A stretch of 64,000 nt of DNA from Terrirubrum flagellatum (GCF_022059845.1 NZ_CP091851.1:3410001-3474000); one strand, 5' to 3'; shown: positions 1 to 10,518, counted from the stretch's first letter. Notes: generated by a model not told the origin, from the sequence alone. Numbers and translations are program-made.

Positions 1-920
1 CGTCCGAGATGCGCAAGCTGCTGCGTCGCGCGAAGGCCGCCCCAGTAATGGTGATCGGTGAGAACCACCTGCACCGCGTTCAACCTGATCGTTTCAGGGA
101 TATGGCCGAACGCGATAGTGACCATGTTGGTTGCAAGCGGCATGGTCGCGAACTTCGCGACCTCGCCCATGTCCTGAAGCGTCGGCGCGGGATCTTCGAG
201 ATATTCAAGCAGTCCCGTAAGCTTCGGCATCAGGCGGCGCGTGGTCTCGACGCTCCAGCCGCCATTGGGATCGATGCGGAGGGGATAGCCGGGAAATGCA
301 TCGCGCAGAGCGCGCAAAGTCTCGATCTCGAATTCCGGATCGAACACACCCGCCTTCAGCTTGATCGAGCCGAATCCATACTCGTCGATCATGCGCTTCG
401 CCTGAGCGACCATCTGCTGATGGGTGAGCCCCTCGCCCCATGAATCCTGCGGATATCCGGGATCATCCTTGTGGCGCGCGAATTTGTAGAAGAGATAGGC
501 GCTGTAGGAGACGTTCTCCCTGACCGCGCCGCCAAGAATTTCATAGAGCGGCCGCTTCGTCGCCTGCCCCTGCAGATCAAGAAACGGAACCTCGAATGCC
601 CCGAGCGCCGATGCGCGCGCCTTGTCGCCTTTCGCGGGAAAGGCGGCGGCGGCATCGCCGAGATCGGCGAAGCGCGCATAGACTGCGCGCGCCAACGCGT
701 TCAGATCAAATGGGTCAAGGCCAACAAGTTTGGGTGCAATCGCATTGAGATCGGCAAGCGTCGCATCCTCGCCATAGCTTTCGCCGAGCCCTACGAGCCC
801 GTTGTCCGTTTCGATCTCAATGATCGAACGCACCGCCCAAGGCTCGTGGCAACCTGCAACATTGAGCAGGGGTGGATCGCGAAAAGCGATTGGAGTGATG
901 CGAACATCGGCGATGCGCAT
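1..920 (-). CDS. gudD: Glucarate dehydratase-like enolase-superfamily protein (C-terminus beyond window)
   Basis: The reading frame starts at the ATG at 920-918 and is still open at the window edge, giving 306 residues of a family usually about 440 long. It should dehydrate D-glucarate (or an isomeric aldarate) to a 5-dehydro-4-deoxy acid in the cytoplasm. Visible signatures are the K187-x-K189 motif, the metal ligand D217 in RIDPNGGW (with N219), the second ligand E242 in YLEDP, and the block TDHHYWGG near residue 288, which matches the glucarate dehydratase subgroup. It lies 15 nt behind the uronate dehydrogenase gene in one leftward operon, so it would act on the aldarate made by that enzyme. 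The exact substrate (glucarate, galactarate or a relative) is inferred. Confidence 0.85.
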   Translation of the reverse strand, partial: MRIADVRITPIAFRDPPLLNVAGCHEPWAVRSIIEIETDNGLVGLGESYGEDATLADLNAIAPKLVGLDPFDLNALARAVYARFADLGDAAAAFPAKGDKARASALGAFEVPFLDLQGQATKRPLYEILGGAVRENVSYSAYLFYKFARHKDDPGYPQDSWGEGLTHQQMVAQAKRMIDEYGFGSIKLKAGVFDPEFEIETLRALRDAFPGYPLRIDPNGGWSVETTRRLMPKLTGLLEYLEDPAPTLQDMGEVAKFATMPLATNMVTIAFGHIPETIRLNAVQVVLTDHHYWGGLRATQQLAHLG

Positions 921-935
921 TATGAGCTCCTTCGC

Positions 936-1748
936 CTATCGATCCGACTGGGGAACGGGATCGCCGGCATATTCGAGGGCGCAAAAAAGCCCGCCTTGAT
1001 AATAGCGCTCGACCGGATTGAACACGACCTTGGCTTCGCCGGCTGCGGCGGCTTCCGCAAACGCGTCGGCGCTGTCCTGGGGCGCGTAGCCGAGCGAATG
1101 CGCATGCGAATTGTCATACCAGGAGGTGGAATTGTTCGACACGCCATAGACGATGTCATTGTGGATAGCCGGATGCTCGAGGCCGATCCGGCAAAGCTGC
1201 GCGAGATCGCGACCGCTGATCCAGATCGCCATTAGCCGTTTGCTCGTCGGCTCTTCGCCGGCGTTGCCGATGCGGACATGCAGGCTCTTCACGCCATACT
1301 TGTCGGCGTAAAGCGCGCCCACGGCTTCACCCCAGCATTTCGTCAAGCCATATTGCGAATCCGGGCGGGGCAATGCCGTGTGGTCGATTGTCTCGCTGCG
1401 CGGATAAAATCCAACCGCGTGATTGGATGAGCCGAAGACGACGCGCTTGGCGCCCTTCTTTCGCGCGGCCTCATAAACATTCCAGAGGCCGATGATGTTC
1501 GTCGGCAGCAGCGTGTCGAAATCGGCCTCGAAGGGCACTCCGGCCATGTGAATGACGCCATCAATCGAGTCCATCGCGCGCTCAACGACGCTGAGATCGG
1601 AGATATCGCCGACGATTCCCTCTTCGTTTTCTCGGAGGTCCTGCGTCGGCAGCCTGTCGAAGCAACGAAGCAGCTCGTATCTGCCGGCAAGCTCACGCCG
1701 CAATTTCGTTCCGATGCGCCCGGCGGCGCCGGTCAGAAGCACTTTCAT
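936..1748 (-). CDS. udh: Uronate dehydrogenase (SDR family)
   Basis: This 270-residue protein has an N-terminal NAD-binding motif TGAAGRIG (G7, G10, G13), a serine block GSSNH at 107-111 and the catalytic pair Y133-x3-K137. The blocks NIIGLWNVYEAA, SSNHAVGFYP, and WDNS-like YDNSHAHSLGY match the overall pattern of Agrobacterium-type uronate dehydrogenase, which oxidises D-glucuronate or D-galacturonate to the aldaro-lactone using NAD+. Length fits the family (about 265). It is the middle gene of a leftward operon, 15 nt after the regulator and 15 nt before the glucarate dehydratase; that pairing is the oxidative uronate pathway and strongly supports the call. Choice between glucuronate and galacturonate cannot be made from sequence alone. 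Confidence 0.82.
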   Translation of the reverse strand: MKVLLTGAAGRIGTKLRRELAGRYELLRCFDRLPTQDLRENEEGIVGDISDLSVVERAMDSIDGVIHMAGVPFEADFDTLLPTNIIGLWNVYEAARKKGAKRVVFGSSNHAVGFYPRSETIDHTALPRPDSQYGLTKCWGEAVGALYADKYGVKSLHVRIGNAGEEPTSKRLMAIWISGRDLAQLCRIGLEHPAIHNDIVYGVSNNSTSWYDNSHAHSLGYAPQDSADAFAEAAAAGEAKVVFNPVERYYQGGLFCALEYAGDPVPQSDR

Positions 1749-1763
1749 TTCCGACTCCAGAGA

Positions 1764-3452
1764 TCAGCGAAGAAGCTTGTCACGATCTGCGCGGCTGACC
1801 GCGAAAACGGCGCCCGACAGCGGCGCATCCGCCAATTGCTGCGGCGACAATCCGAGCCGGCTGCTGACGATGAAAAGCATCCCGCTATCGCCGCCGCCGA
1901 ATGTCAATCCAGTCGGGCGCGGCACCGGTAGCGCCAGAAGCTGCAGATCGCCGCCGCCGCGCGGAACGCGCGCGACCGCCCAGCCGTCCCACAAGGCGAT
2001 CCAGAGATCGCCGGAAGAATCTACCGCCAGCGCCGTGGGCTTGCCGTGGATCGGATCGATGCGCACGAAGGCTTTGGCTTTCCCAAGACCGGTTCCGCTC
2101 AAAGAAATTTGCAGTATTTCGCCCGTATCGGCGCAGGCTGCGAGCAAGGCGTCGCGCGAAGGAGCGAGAACAACGTCTGTCGCACCTGATTCCAATTCAA
2201 GCGCAAGCGAAGCGCCGTTCGCGCCAAGACGATAGAGGCCGCACCGCGCATCGCCATTTGTCGCTGCGGCGACGGCGAGCCAAACGTGATCGTCCGCGAC
2301 AGCGCAGGCGCCTCCGGCGTCCGCCAACAACGCGCCTTCCACGCGCGGCCAGAGCGGGCTCGCCTGGCCGTCGCTGATCAGCTTTGCGCCGGAAGCCGTC
2401 GCCGCGAACCAGCGATCGCGTCCGACAGGCGTCAGCGCGGTCACCGGCGCCTCAAACGCAATGATCTGCTTCGAGGTTCGCTCCGGCATGTCGGCGGCCA
2501 TCATCGCGGGCGCGAGCGCGTCGATCCATGTCAGTCGCTCATGCGTCACGTCCCACGCCGGCGCCTTCGCGTGAAATGCGCGGCTGTTGCAGACGATGTT
2601 GATTGTCTCGCTCTCTCCGCCGCGGCGAACGCGATCGACTCGCCGACTCATTGTCTCACTCAATCGCGCAGCCGCGGCGGCCACCTCCGCGCCAATCTGA
2701 TGCGCGCGTTCAAGAGTCATGCGGAACGATGGCCCCGAGACCGCGAACGCGCCAATCGCAGTCCCGTCGCGATCGACAGCGGCGGCGCCGACGCTGCGCA
2801 TGCCGGTCTCGAACTCCTCGTCGTCGATCGCATAGCGTCGCAATCGGAAGAGATCGAGTTGCGCGCGAAGCTTGGCGATGTCAGGCGCCTGGACGCCGGA
2901 TTTCTGATCGGCCTGAAGGCGGGCAAGCACATGTTCGCGGTCCGACGCAGGGAGCGTTGCGATCACGGCTCGTCCTGTCGCGGTCGCGATCAGGGGTTGG
3001 CGCGCGCCGAGCTGGGCGCGGGCGCGCGCCGTGTAATCGCTCTCCGCCTGCTGGATGGTGATCGTCTCGTCGCCAACGCGCACGGCGAAGGACGCTGTTT
3101 CGCCGGTCAATCGGTTAAGCCCGCGCACTTCCGAGAGCGCCAGCAAGGGAAGATCGCCAAGCGGCCAGACGCCTTGCGCATATTCGAGAATCTTGAAGCC
3201 GGGATAGTAGCCGCTCACGCCGGCGCCCGACCTCACCATGCCCTGCTGACCGAGCGCGTTCAAAATCCGATAAACCGTGCTGCGCGGCAGACCAAGCGCG
3301 CGAGCGAGCGATTGCGCCCGGTGCCGACCAGGCTCCTGGCCAATCAGGTCAAGCAGACTCAAAGCCTTGGCGACGAGGCCGGCGCCTTGCGGCAACGTTC
3401 CCTCCTCACCCTGTTCCTGCCCTGCCTGCATCGGGTCTTCGCGCCCAGTCAT
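1764..3452 (-). CDS. IclR-type regulator fused to an SMP-30/gluconolactonase-like propeller
   Basis: The 562-residue protein joins an IclR winged helix (residues about 25-85, recognition region around LPRSTVYRILNAL at 55-67) and an IclR effector domain (about 95-268) to a C-terminal SMP-30-like beta-propeller (about 285-560; blocks LTWID at 307-311, GDLWIALWDGWAVARV at 481-496, LPVPRPTGLTFGG at 508-520). Ordinary IclR proteins stop near 260. Aligned by eye with SMP-30 lactonases, the three metal ligands are replaced: the Glu of GEGPxW by K296, the Asn of PNGxxF by T425 and the Asp of PDGxxxD by T473. I therefore infer that the propeller senses a sugar acid or lactone rather than hydrolysing it. 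It is the first gene of the leftward udh/gudD operon and diverges from the epimerase/transporter operon, which it probably also controls. Confidence 0.85.
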   Translation of the reverse strand: MTGREDPMQAGQEQGEEGTLPQGAGLVAKALSLLDLIGQEPGRHRAQSLARALGLPRSTVYRILNALGQQGMVRSGAGVSGYYPGFKILEYAQGVWPLGDLPLLALSEVRGLNRLTGETASFAVRVGDETITIQQAESDYTARARAQLGARQPLIATATGRAVIATLPASDREHVLARLQADQKSGVQAPDIAKLRAQLDLFRLRRYAIDDEEFETGMRSVGAAAVDRDGTAIGAFAVSGPSFRMTLERAHQIGAEVAAAAARLSETMSRRVDRVRRGGESETINIVCNSRAFHAKAPAWDVTHERLTWIDALAPAMMAADMPERTSKQIIAFEAPVTALTPVGRDRWFAATASGAKLISDGQASPLWPRVEGALLADAGGACAVADDHVWLAVAAATNGDARCGLYRLGANGASLALELESGATDVVLAPSRDALLAACADTGEILQISLSGTGLGKAKAFVRIDPIHGKPTALAVDSSGDLWIALWDGWAVARVPRGGGDLQLLALPVPRPTGLTFGGGDSGMLFIVSSRLGLSPQQLADAPLSGAVFAVSRADRDKLLR

Positions 3453-3491
3453 ACCTTCTACTTTAGGCGAACGATTTTAGCAGGCAACTAT

Positions 3492-3562
3492 AATTCTCAT
3501 ACACTGAGAAATTATATGGCCTAACACATCGTTCCTAGTCATGTGTCGCAATTTCTGAGAAT
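3492..3562. promoter_or_regulatory. Inverted repeats, candidate IclR-type operators
   Basis: The 197-nt gap between the divergent regulator and epimerase genes holds an imperfect inverted repeat at 3492-3513 (AATTCTCA, 5 nt, TGAGAAATT) and a second shorter one at 3550-3562 (AATTTCTGAGAAT). The half-site TGAGAA/TTCTCA occurs three times. Position between divergent operons that share a pathway makes binding by the fused IclR protein the simplest idea. This is inference; no known consensus was matched. Confidence 0.4.
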
Positions 3563-3567
3563 CGTGA

Positions 3568-3596
3568 TTGACTTGGCCGACCCTCCCTCCTAGCGT
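3568..3596 (+). promoter_or_regulatory. Possible sigma-70-type promoter for the epimerase/transporter operon
   Basis: TTGACT at 3568-3573 is followed after 17 nt by TAGCGT at 3591-3596, about 55 nt before the GTG start of the epimerase gene. The -35 element is good and the -10 element poor. It lies just downstream of the inverted repeats, so a regulator bound there could contact polymerase. Confidence 0.3.
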
Positions 3597-3649
3597 CCCG
3601 GCGGGAAGAAACGCCGGCCCGAAACAACGGGTCTCTTGAGGGATCATCT

Positions 3650-4597
3650 GTGACCGTCCTTGCGGCGCAGGCTGCGCGTCATTCAGCATCTCCAGAGCCG
3701 CTCCAGAAGGACGGGCTGCCGCTGCTCGCCGCCGGGAATCTCCGGGCGGTCGTGGCTGCTGACTCCGGCGGACGGATCGCGGAATTCTGGCGGGAGTCGC
3801 GCGACGGAAGGCGAGACGTCATCGTCCCGATGCCTCCAGGCCATTTTGACGCGGACGCATGGCCGAAGGCCGGCATTTATCCGCTCATCCCCTGGTCGAA
3901 TCGAATCCGCAACGCCCGCTTTTCCTTTGGCGATCGTGAAGCGACGCTCCGGCCGCACCCCGCCTGCGCTCCCCATGCGCTTCATGGTTTCGGCCATGCG
4001 CATCGCTGGCAGATCACGCAGCGCTCCGCGATCAGTCTGACGATGGGTCTGCGGCATGATCCGAGCGAAAATAAAGAGGCCGGCTGGCCGTGGGCGTTCG
4101 AAGCCCGTCAGACCGTGACGCTCGATCTCGTCGGCCTCGCCATCGAAATCGACATTCGAAATATGTCCGCCGAGCCGATGCCCGTTGGCTTCGGCTCTCA
4201 TCCCTTTTTTGTCGCGCGCGCCGGCGACGTCGTGGAATTTTCGGCTGAGGCCGAATGGGCGGTCGATGAGACGGGATGTGCGACAACACGGCGCGAACTT
4301 GGCGCCGCACGCCAGCGCATCGTCGCAGGCTCAAGCGAAACGCGCCATTTCAGCGCCTGGTCCGGCATCGCGACGCTGCGCCGACAGAGCGGCGAGCGGG
4401 TGATCGTGCAGGCCTCTTCGCCGCTCAACCATCTTGTCGCGCATGCGCCCTCGGGCGCAGACTATGTCTGCGTTGAGCCTGTCAGCCATGTCGTTGACGC
4501 CTTCAATCTCGACGCGGCAGGCGCGCCTGACACTGGCGCTTTCGCGCTGGCGCCTGGCGAAAGCCGCGCCGCTGTCGTGCGCATCTCGCTGGAGTGA
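3650..4597 (+). CDS. Aldose 1-epimerase (galactose mutarotase) family protein
   Basis: The 315-residue protein begins at GTG 3650 behind a weak TTGAGGGA site. It interconverts the alpha and beta anomers of a sugar or sugar acid. Family signatures are PWSNRI (81-86), the catalytic-type histidines H112 in LHGFG and H184 in SHPFF, and E276 in CVEPVSH, which corresponds to the catalytic Glu. The N-terminus carries about 25 extra residues before the fold starts and the start could be later. It is the first gene of the rightward sugar-import operon, so it probably prepares a newly imported aldose or uronate for the pathway enzymes. The sugar itself is not indicated by the sequence. Confidence 0.82.
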   Translation: MTVLAAQAARHSASPEPLQKDGLPLLAAGNLRAVVAADSGGRIAEFWRESRDGRRDVIVPMPPGHFDADAWPKAGIYPLIPWSNRIRNARFSFGDREATLRPHPACAPHALHGFGHAHRWQITQRSAISLTMGLRHDPSENKEAGWPWAFEARQTVTLDLVGLAIEIDIRNMSAEPMPVGFGSHPFFVARAGDVVEFSAEAEWAVDETGCATTRRELGAARQRIVAGSSETRHFSAWSGIATLRRQSGERVIVQASSPLNHLVAHAPSGADYVCVEPVSHVVDAFNLDAAGAPDTGAFALAPGESRAAVVRISLE

Positions 4598-4602
4598 AGA
4601 AG

Positions 4603-4632
4603 TCAGTTTCACAAGCATCAGTTTCACAAGCA
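4603..4632 (+). repeat. Perfect tandem duplication of a 15-bp unit
   Basis: The unit TCAGTTTCACAAGCA occurs at 4603-4617 and again at 4618-4632 with no mismatch or spacer, between the epimerase stop and the binding-protein ribosome site. No function is evident; it is a recent-looking slippage duplication. Confidence 0.9.
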
Positions 4633-4685
4633 AGCCGGCCCGGACAGAGATCCGGAACGACCGCAGCAATGAATGGGAGGGTCAC

Positions 4686-6632
4686 ATGAGCGACAGGACG
4701 AAGGGCGGAAAAGGCCAGAGCCGCCGCACCATCTTGAAGGGCGCCGCAGGCGTGGCGGCTTACGCCGCCTACGCGCGGCCCGCCTTCGCGCAGGCGGCGA
4801 AGGAAGCGCCCGATCTCGCGAAACTTGCAGCTGACGGCAAGCTGCCGAAGCTGGCGGACCGCGTCAGCGCAAGCCCACTGGTCATCAAGGTCGACAAGAT
4901 CGGCCGTTATGGCGGCCAGATTCGTCGCGGCCTGCGCGGCTCGGCTGATCATAACGGCATCCTGCGCATGGTCGGCAACCAGGGCCTGGTGCGCTGGAAT
5001 CTCGCCTTCACGGAAGTGCTGCCGAACGTCGCCGAGAAGTGGGAGGTCAATGCGGATTCGACCGAATTCACCTTCCATCTGCGCAAGGGCATGAAATGGT
5101 CGGACGGCAAGCCGTTCACGGCGGACGACGTCGTCTTCTGCGTCGAGGACTGCGCCAAGAACACCGATCTCTACAAGTCTGCGCCCTCGCCGCTCGTGAT
5201 CGGCGGCAAGGTCGGCGCGGCGACCAAGGTCGACGAGACCACGGTGAAATTCACCTTCGCCAGCCCCTATGCGCTGTTCCTCGAACAAATGGCGACGCCG
5301 CTCGGCCAGCATCCGACCTTGTTCCCGAAGCATTACGCCAGCCAGTTCCATCCGAAATACAACGACAAGGTCGCCGATCTCGTAAAGGCCGCGAACATGT
5401 CGGACTGGCCGACGCTGTTCCGCGCCAAGCTCGGCGATATCGAAATTCCGTCGCGCTGGAGCAATCCGGAGAAGCCCACCATCGATCCGTGGGTGATCAA
5501 GGAGCCTTACACCGGCGGCGCGACGCGCGTCACAATGGAGCGCAATCCCTATTTCTGGCAGGTGGACCAGGAAGGCAATCAGCTTCCCTATGTCGACAGG
5601 CTGGCGTTCAATATCTCGCAGGACGTCGAGTCGCTGATGCTCGATGCGATCTCCGGCCGCCTCGACATTCAGGAGCGCCATCTCGACACCCTGCAGAATA
5701 AGCCGACTCTCTCGCAGAACATGCAGAAGGGCGGCTACCGCCTGATCGAACTGGTCAACTCATCTGCGCAGCAGATGCAGATCTATCTGAATATGACTCA
5801 CAAGGACCCGAAGCTGCGCGAGATTCTCGGCAACAAGGAGTTCCGTCAGGCGCTGTCACTTGGCATCGACCGCAAGGAAATCATCGACATCGTCTATCTC
5901 GGCCAATCCGAGCCCTATCAGACCGGACCGCGGCCCGGCCATCCCTGGTATCATGAGAAGCTGGCGCGCCAGTTCACAGAGCATGATTCCAAGAAGGCGG
6001 CCGCGATGCTCGACAAAATCGGGCTCGACAAGAAGGACGCGCAAGGGTTCCGTCTGCGTCCGGACGGGCAGAAGCTGTTCTTCGCGATCGACGTCATCCC
6101 GACGCTCTATCCCGATCACGTGGACACGCTGGAACTGGTGAAGCGTCACTGGGCGGAGATCGGCGTCGACATCAAGGTCAACACGATCGAGCGCGCGCTG
6201 TACTACACGCGCGGCGACAACAACGACCATGACGCCGCCGTGTGGCCGGGACCGGGCGGGCTCGATCCGATGCTCGACCCGCGCGACTTCTTCGCGCAGC
6301 ATCCGCAGGGCTCGCGCTACGCCGTGCCGTGGACGCTGTGGTACGTCTCGAACGGCAAGGACGGACAGGAGCCGCCGGAAAGCCAGAAGCAGCGCATGAA
6401 GCTGTTCGACGAGGCGCGCGCCACCGCGGACATGGACAAGCGCGGCAAGGCGATGAAGGCGCTGTTCGATCTGACCGCGGATGCGTTCGAGACCATCGGC
6501 GTCTGCCTCGGCGTCAACGCCTTCGGCATCTGCAAGAACAACCTGCAGAACGTGCCGACGAAATATCCTAACGCCTGGTCATGGCCGAATCCGGGCCCGG
6601 CTCTGCCGCAGCAGTTCTTCTTCTCAACCTAA
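4686..6632 (+). CDS. ABC transporter substrate-binding protein, family 5, Tat-exported
   Basis: I chose ATG 4686 (648 residues) because GGGAGG lies 7 nt upstream and the product begins with a twin-arginine signal, SRRTILKGAAG, followed by a hydrophobic stretch and an AFAQ cleavage site. The frame is open upstream to 4434 but that part has no signal-peptide character. The mature protein is a peptide/nickel-type (SBP_bac_5) periplasmic protein with motifs such as WEVNADSTEFTFHLRKGMKW. At about 650 residues it belongs to the large group that includes oligosaccharide binders. It starts a complete importer operon that ends in two acid-sugar dehydratases, so an oligomer or monomer of uronic/aldonic acids is the likely cargo (inference). 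Confidence 0.88.
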   Translation: MSDRTKGGKGQSRRTILKGAAGVAAYAAYARPAFAQAAKEAPDLAKLAADGKLPKLADRVSASPLVIKVDKIGRYGGQIRRGLRGSADHNGILRMVGNQGLVRWNLAFTEVLPNVAEKWEVNADSTEFTFHLRKGMKWSDGKPFTADDVVFCVEDCAKNTDLYKSAPSPLVIGGKVGAATKVDETTVKFTFASPYALFLEQMATPLGQHPTLFPKHYASQFHPKYNDKVADLVKAANMSDWPTLFRAKLGDIEIPSRWSNPEKPTIDPWVIKEPYTGGATRVTMERNPYFWQVDQEGNQLPYVDRLAFNISQDVESLMLDAISGRLDIQERHLDTLQNKPTLSQNMQKGGYRLIELVNSSAQQMQIYLNMTHKDPKLREILGNKEFRQALSLGIDRKEIIDIVYLGQSEPYQTGPRPGHPWYHEKLARQFTEHDSKKAAAMLDKIGLDKKDAQGFRLRPDGQKLFFAIDVIPTLYPDHVDTLELVKRHWAEIGVDIKVNTIERALYYTRGDNNDHDAAVWPGPGGLDPMLDPRDFFAQHPQGSRYAVPWTLWYVSNGKDGQEPPESQKQRMKLFDEARATADMDKRGKAMKALFDLTADAFETIGVCLGVNAFGICKNNLQNVPTKYPNAWSWPNPGPALPQQFFFST

Positions 6633-6638
6633 GGCCTT

Positions 6639-6664
6639 GCGCCGGCCGCTTTGGCGGCCGGCGC
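6639..6664 (+). promoter_or_regulatory. Strong RNA hairpin between binding-protein and permease genes
   Basis: A perfect 11-bp inverted repeat (arms 6639-6649 and 6654-6664, GCGCCGGCCGC and its complement) encloses a 4-nt loop. It begins 6 nt after the binding-protein stop and ends 19 nt before the permease start. No U-run follows, so it is more likely to protect the upstream mRNA segment and lower permease expression than to act as a full terminator, as known for other binding-protein-dependent operons such as mal. Confidence 0.65.
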
Positions 6665-6683
6665 TCACCTCCCGCTCACATCG

Positions 6684-7670
6684 ATGCTGCGCTTCATCAT
6701 TGTTCGCCTCCTCTGGATGATTCCATCGCTGGTGGTGATCAGCTTTCTGTCGTTCGTGCTGATCCAGTTGCCGCCCGGCGACTACGTTACAACTTATATC
6801 GCGACGCTCGCCGCTTCTAACGAAGTTGTCGACCAGAACACCGCCGCAGAGTTGCGGCAGCGCTTCGGGCTCGATCAGCCGATGATCGTGCAATACTGGA
6901 AATGGATTTCCGGCATCGTGCTGCGCGGCGATTTCGGCCTGAGCTTCGAATGGCAACAGCCCGTCTCCGGACTGATCTGGGAGCGCATGGCGCTGACGCT
7001 GGTGCTCACTTTTTCGACATTGCTGGCGACCTGGGGCATCGCGCTGCCCATCGGCGTCTTCTCTGCTGTGAAGAAATATTCGATCGCCGATTATATCGTC
7101 ACGACGATCAGCTTTCTCGGCCTTGCCATTCCGAGCTTCCTGCTTGCGCTGGTGCTCATGTATTTCGCCGCGGTTGAGCTCGGCCAGGAAGTTGGCGGCC
7201 TGTTCTCGGAACAGTATCTCAACGCGCCCTGGAGCCTGGGCAAGGTCGTCGATCTTCTGCACCATCTCTGGATTCCCGTGATCATCCTCGCCGTTTCGGG
7301 CACCGCGAGCCTGATCCGCGTCATGCGCGCCAACATGATGGATGAGTTGAACAAGCCCTACGTCACCACGGCGCGCGCCAAAGGGCTGTCGGAATTCCAT
7401 CTGCTGATGAAATATCCGGTCAGAATCGCGCTCAATCCCTTCATCTCCACCATCGCCTGGCTGCTGCCGAACCTCGTGTCCGGCTCGATCATCGTCGCCA
7501 TTGTCATGAGCCTGCCGACGGCCGGTCCGTTGCTGCTGCAGTCGCTGATGGCGCAGGACATGTATCTCGCCGGCGCCTTCGTGCTGCTCATCTGCGCTCT
7601 CACGCTTGTCGGCTCGTTGATCAGCGACATCCTGCTGGCGCTCGCCGATCCGCGCATCCGGCTGGAATAG
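6684..7670 (+). CDS. ABC transporter permease, DppB/OppB type
   Basis: I chose ATG 6684 (328 residues): the longer frame from TTG 6651 would start inside the loop of the hairpin at 6639-6664, and the usual N-terminus MLRFIIVRLLWMIPSLV starts exactly at 6684. The protein has about six membrane segments, a family-typical periplasmic region after the first one (FGLDQPMIVQYWKW), and the cytoplasmic EAA loop ARAKGLSEFHLLMKY that contacts the ATPase. It pairs with the DppC-type gene 2 nt downstream and the double ATPase beyond. Confidence 0.9.
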   Translation: MLRFIIVRLLWMIPSLVVISFLSFVLIQLPPGDYVTTYIATLAASNEVVDQNTAAELRQRFGLDQPMIVQYWKWISGIVLRGDFGLSFEWQQPVSGLIWERMALTLVLTFSTLLATWGIALPIGVFSAVKKYSIADYIVTTISFLGLAIPSFLLALVLMYFAAVELGQEVGGLFSEQYLNAPWSLGKVVDLLHHLWIPVIILAVSGTASLIRVMRANMMDELNKPYVTTARAKGLSEFHLLMKYPVRIALNPFISTIAWLLPNLVSGSIIVAIVMSLPTAGPLLLQSLMAQDMYLAGAFVLLICALTLVGSLISDILLALADPRIRLE

Positions 7671-7672
7671 AA

Positions 7673-8800
7673 ATGACCGACACTGCGCTTCAGGCGGTAG
7701 ATCCCAAGCGACTTGCCGTCGCTTCACAATGGCAGCTCATGTGGTGGGCGTTCCGCCGCCACCATGCAGCCATGATCGGCCTGTGGATCACGGTGATATT
7801 CTACATCGTCGCGATCATCCCCGGCTTCTTCGCGATCAATGATCCGTCGCGCCAGAACGCGCGCGCGGTCTATCATCCGCCGCAGGCTATCCATTTCATC
7901 GACACGCAACCTGACGGAAGCTGGTCGTTTCGCCCTTACGTGCATCCGACCGTGCTGAGGCGCGACCCGCAGACGCTCGCCGCCGTCTTCTCGGAGGACA
8001 CCACGCGTAAAAATCATCTGACCTTGTTCGGCGCCGGCTATGAATATTCCGTGCTCGGGCTCTTCAAATCGACGCTTCACCTGGTCGCGCTGGAGAATCC
8101 GAGAGAGACGGTGTTCTTCCTCGGCGCTGATCGACTTGGACGTTGCGTCTGGAGCCGCATGATTGAAGGCGCGCAGATTTCGCTGTCGGTCGGCCTTGTC
8201 GGCGTAATCCTGTCGCTGACGCTCGGCGTCCTTCTTGGCGGAATCTCCGGATATTTCGGCGGGCGCATCGATTTCGTCATCCAGCGCGTCATCGAATTCG
8301 TGCTGTCGCTGCCGAGCATTCCGATCTGGCTCGCCCTTTCCGCAGCGCTGCCTCAGAACTGGCCAGCCATTCTCAATTATTTTATGATCACAGTCATCCT
8401 CTCGCTCACGGGATGGGCGCAGCTCGCGCGCGTCGTCCGCGGCCGGTTCTTGAGCCTGCGAACTGAAGAGTTCGTCACTGCGGCGCGACTGGACGGCGCG
8501 TCCGAGGGACGCATCATCTTCCGGCATATGCTGCCGAGCTTCATGAGCCACATCATCGCGTCGATCACACTGGCGATTCCCGCCATGATCCTGGCTGAGA
8601 CGTCTCTGTCGTTCCTTGGCCTTGGCCTCCAGCCGCCGACGATCTCATGGGGCGTTCTGTTGCGCGAGGCGCAGAATATCCGCTCCATCGCCACGGCGCC
8701 GTGGCTGTTCGCGCCTGGCGCTGCAGTAGTGATCGCGGTGATCGCTCTCAACTTCCTGGGCGACGGTCTGCGCGATGCCGCCGACCCCTACAACAAGTGA
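7673..8800 (+). CDS. ABC transporter permease, DppC/OppC type, with long periplasmic insert
   Basis: This 375-residue permease is longer than usual (about 290) because roughly 80-90 residues rich in aromatic amino acids lie between the first membrane segment and the core TM domain (about residues 60-145). The same enlarged form is known in permeases paired with large family-5 binding proteins. The N-terminal OppC domain is followed by five membrane spans with the EAA loop [19 protein letters not shown] and the C-terminal block [13 protein letters not shown]. The start lies 2 nt after the preceding permease stop, indicating translational coupling. Confidence 0.9.
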   Translation: MTDTALQAVDPKRLAVASQWQLMWWAFRRHHAAMIGLWITVIFYIVAIIPGFFAINDPSRQNARAVYHPPQAIHFIDTQPDGSWSFRPYVHPTVLRRDPQTLAAVFSEDTTRKNHLTLFGAGYEYSVLGLFKSTLHLVALENPRETVFFLGADRLGRCVWSRMIEGAQISLSVGLVGVILSLTLGVLLGGISGYFGGRIDFVIQRVIEFVLSLPSIPIWLALSAALPQNWPAILNYFMITVILSLTGWAQLARVVRGRFLSLRTEEFVTAARLDGASEGRIIFRHMLPSFMSHIIASITLAIPAMILAETSLSFLGLGLQPPTISWGVLLREAQNIRSIATAPWLFAPGAAVVIAVIALNFLGDGLRDAADPYNK

Positions 8801-8808
8801 ACGGGATC

Positions 8809-10514
<1,706 letters not shown>

Positions 10515-10518
<4 letters not shown>

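Noticed and set aside
4503-5681. 392-residue open frame antisense to the binding protein
   Set aside because: Composition typical of a reversed GC-rich gene, no recognisable domain.
6651-6683. TTG-started N-terminal extension of the DppB-type permease
   Set aside because: It would start inside the loop of a perfect hairpin and adds residues foreign to the family.
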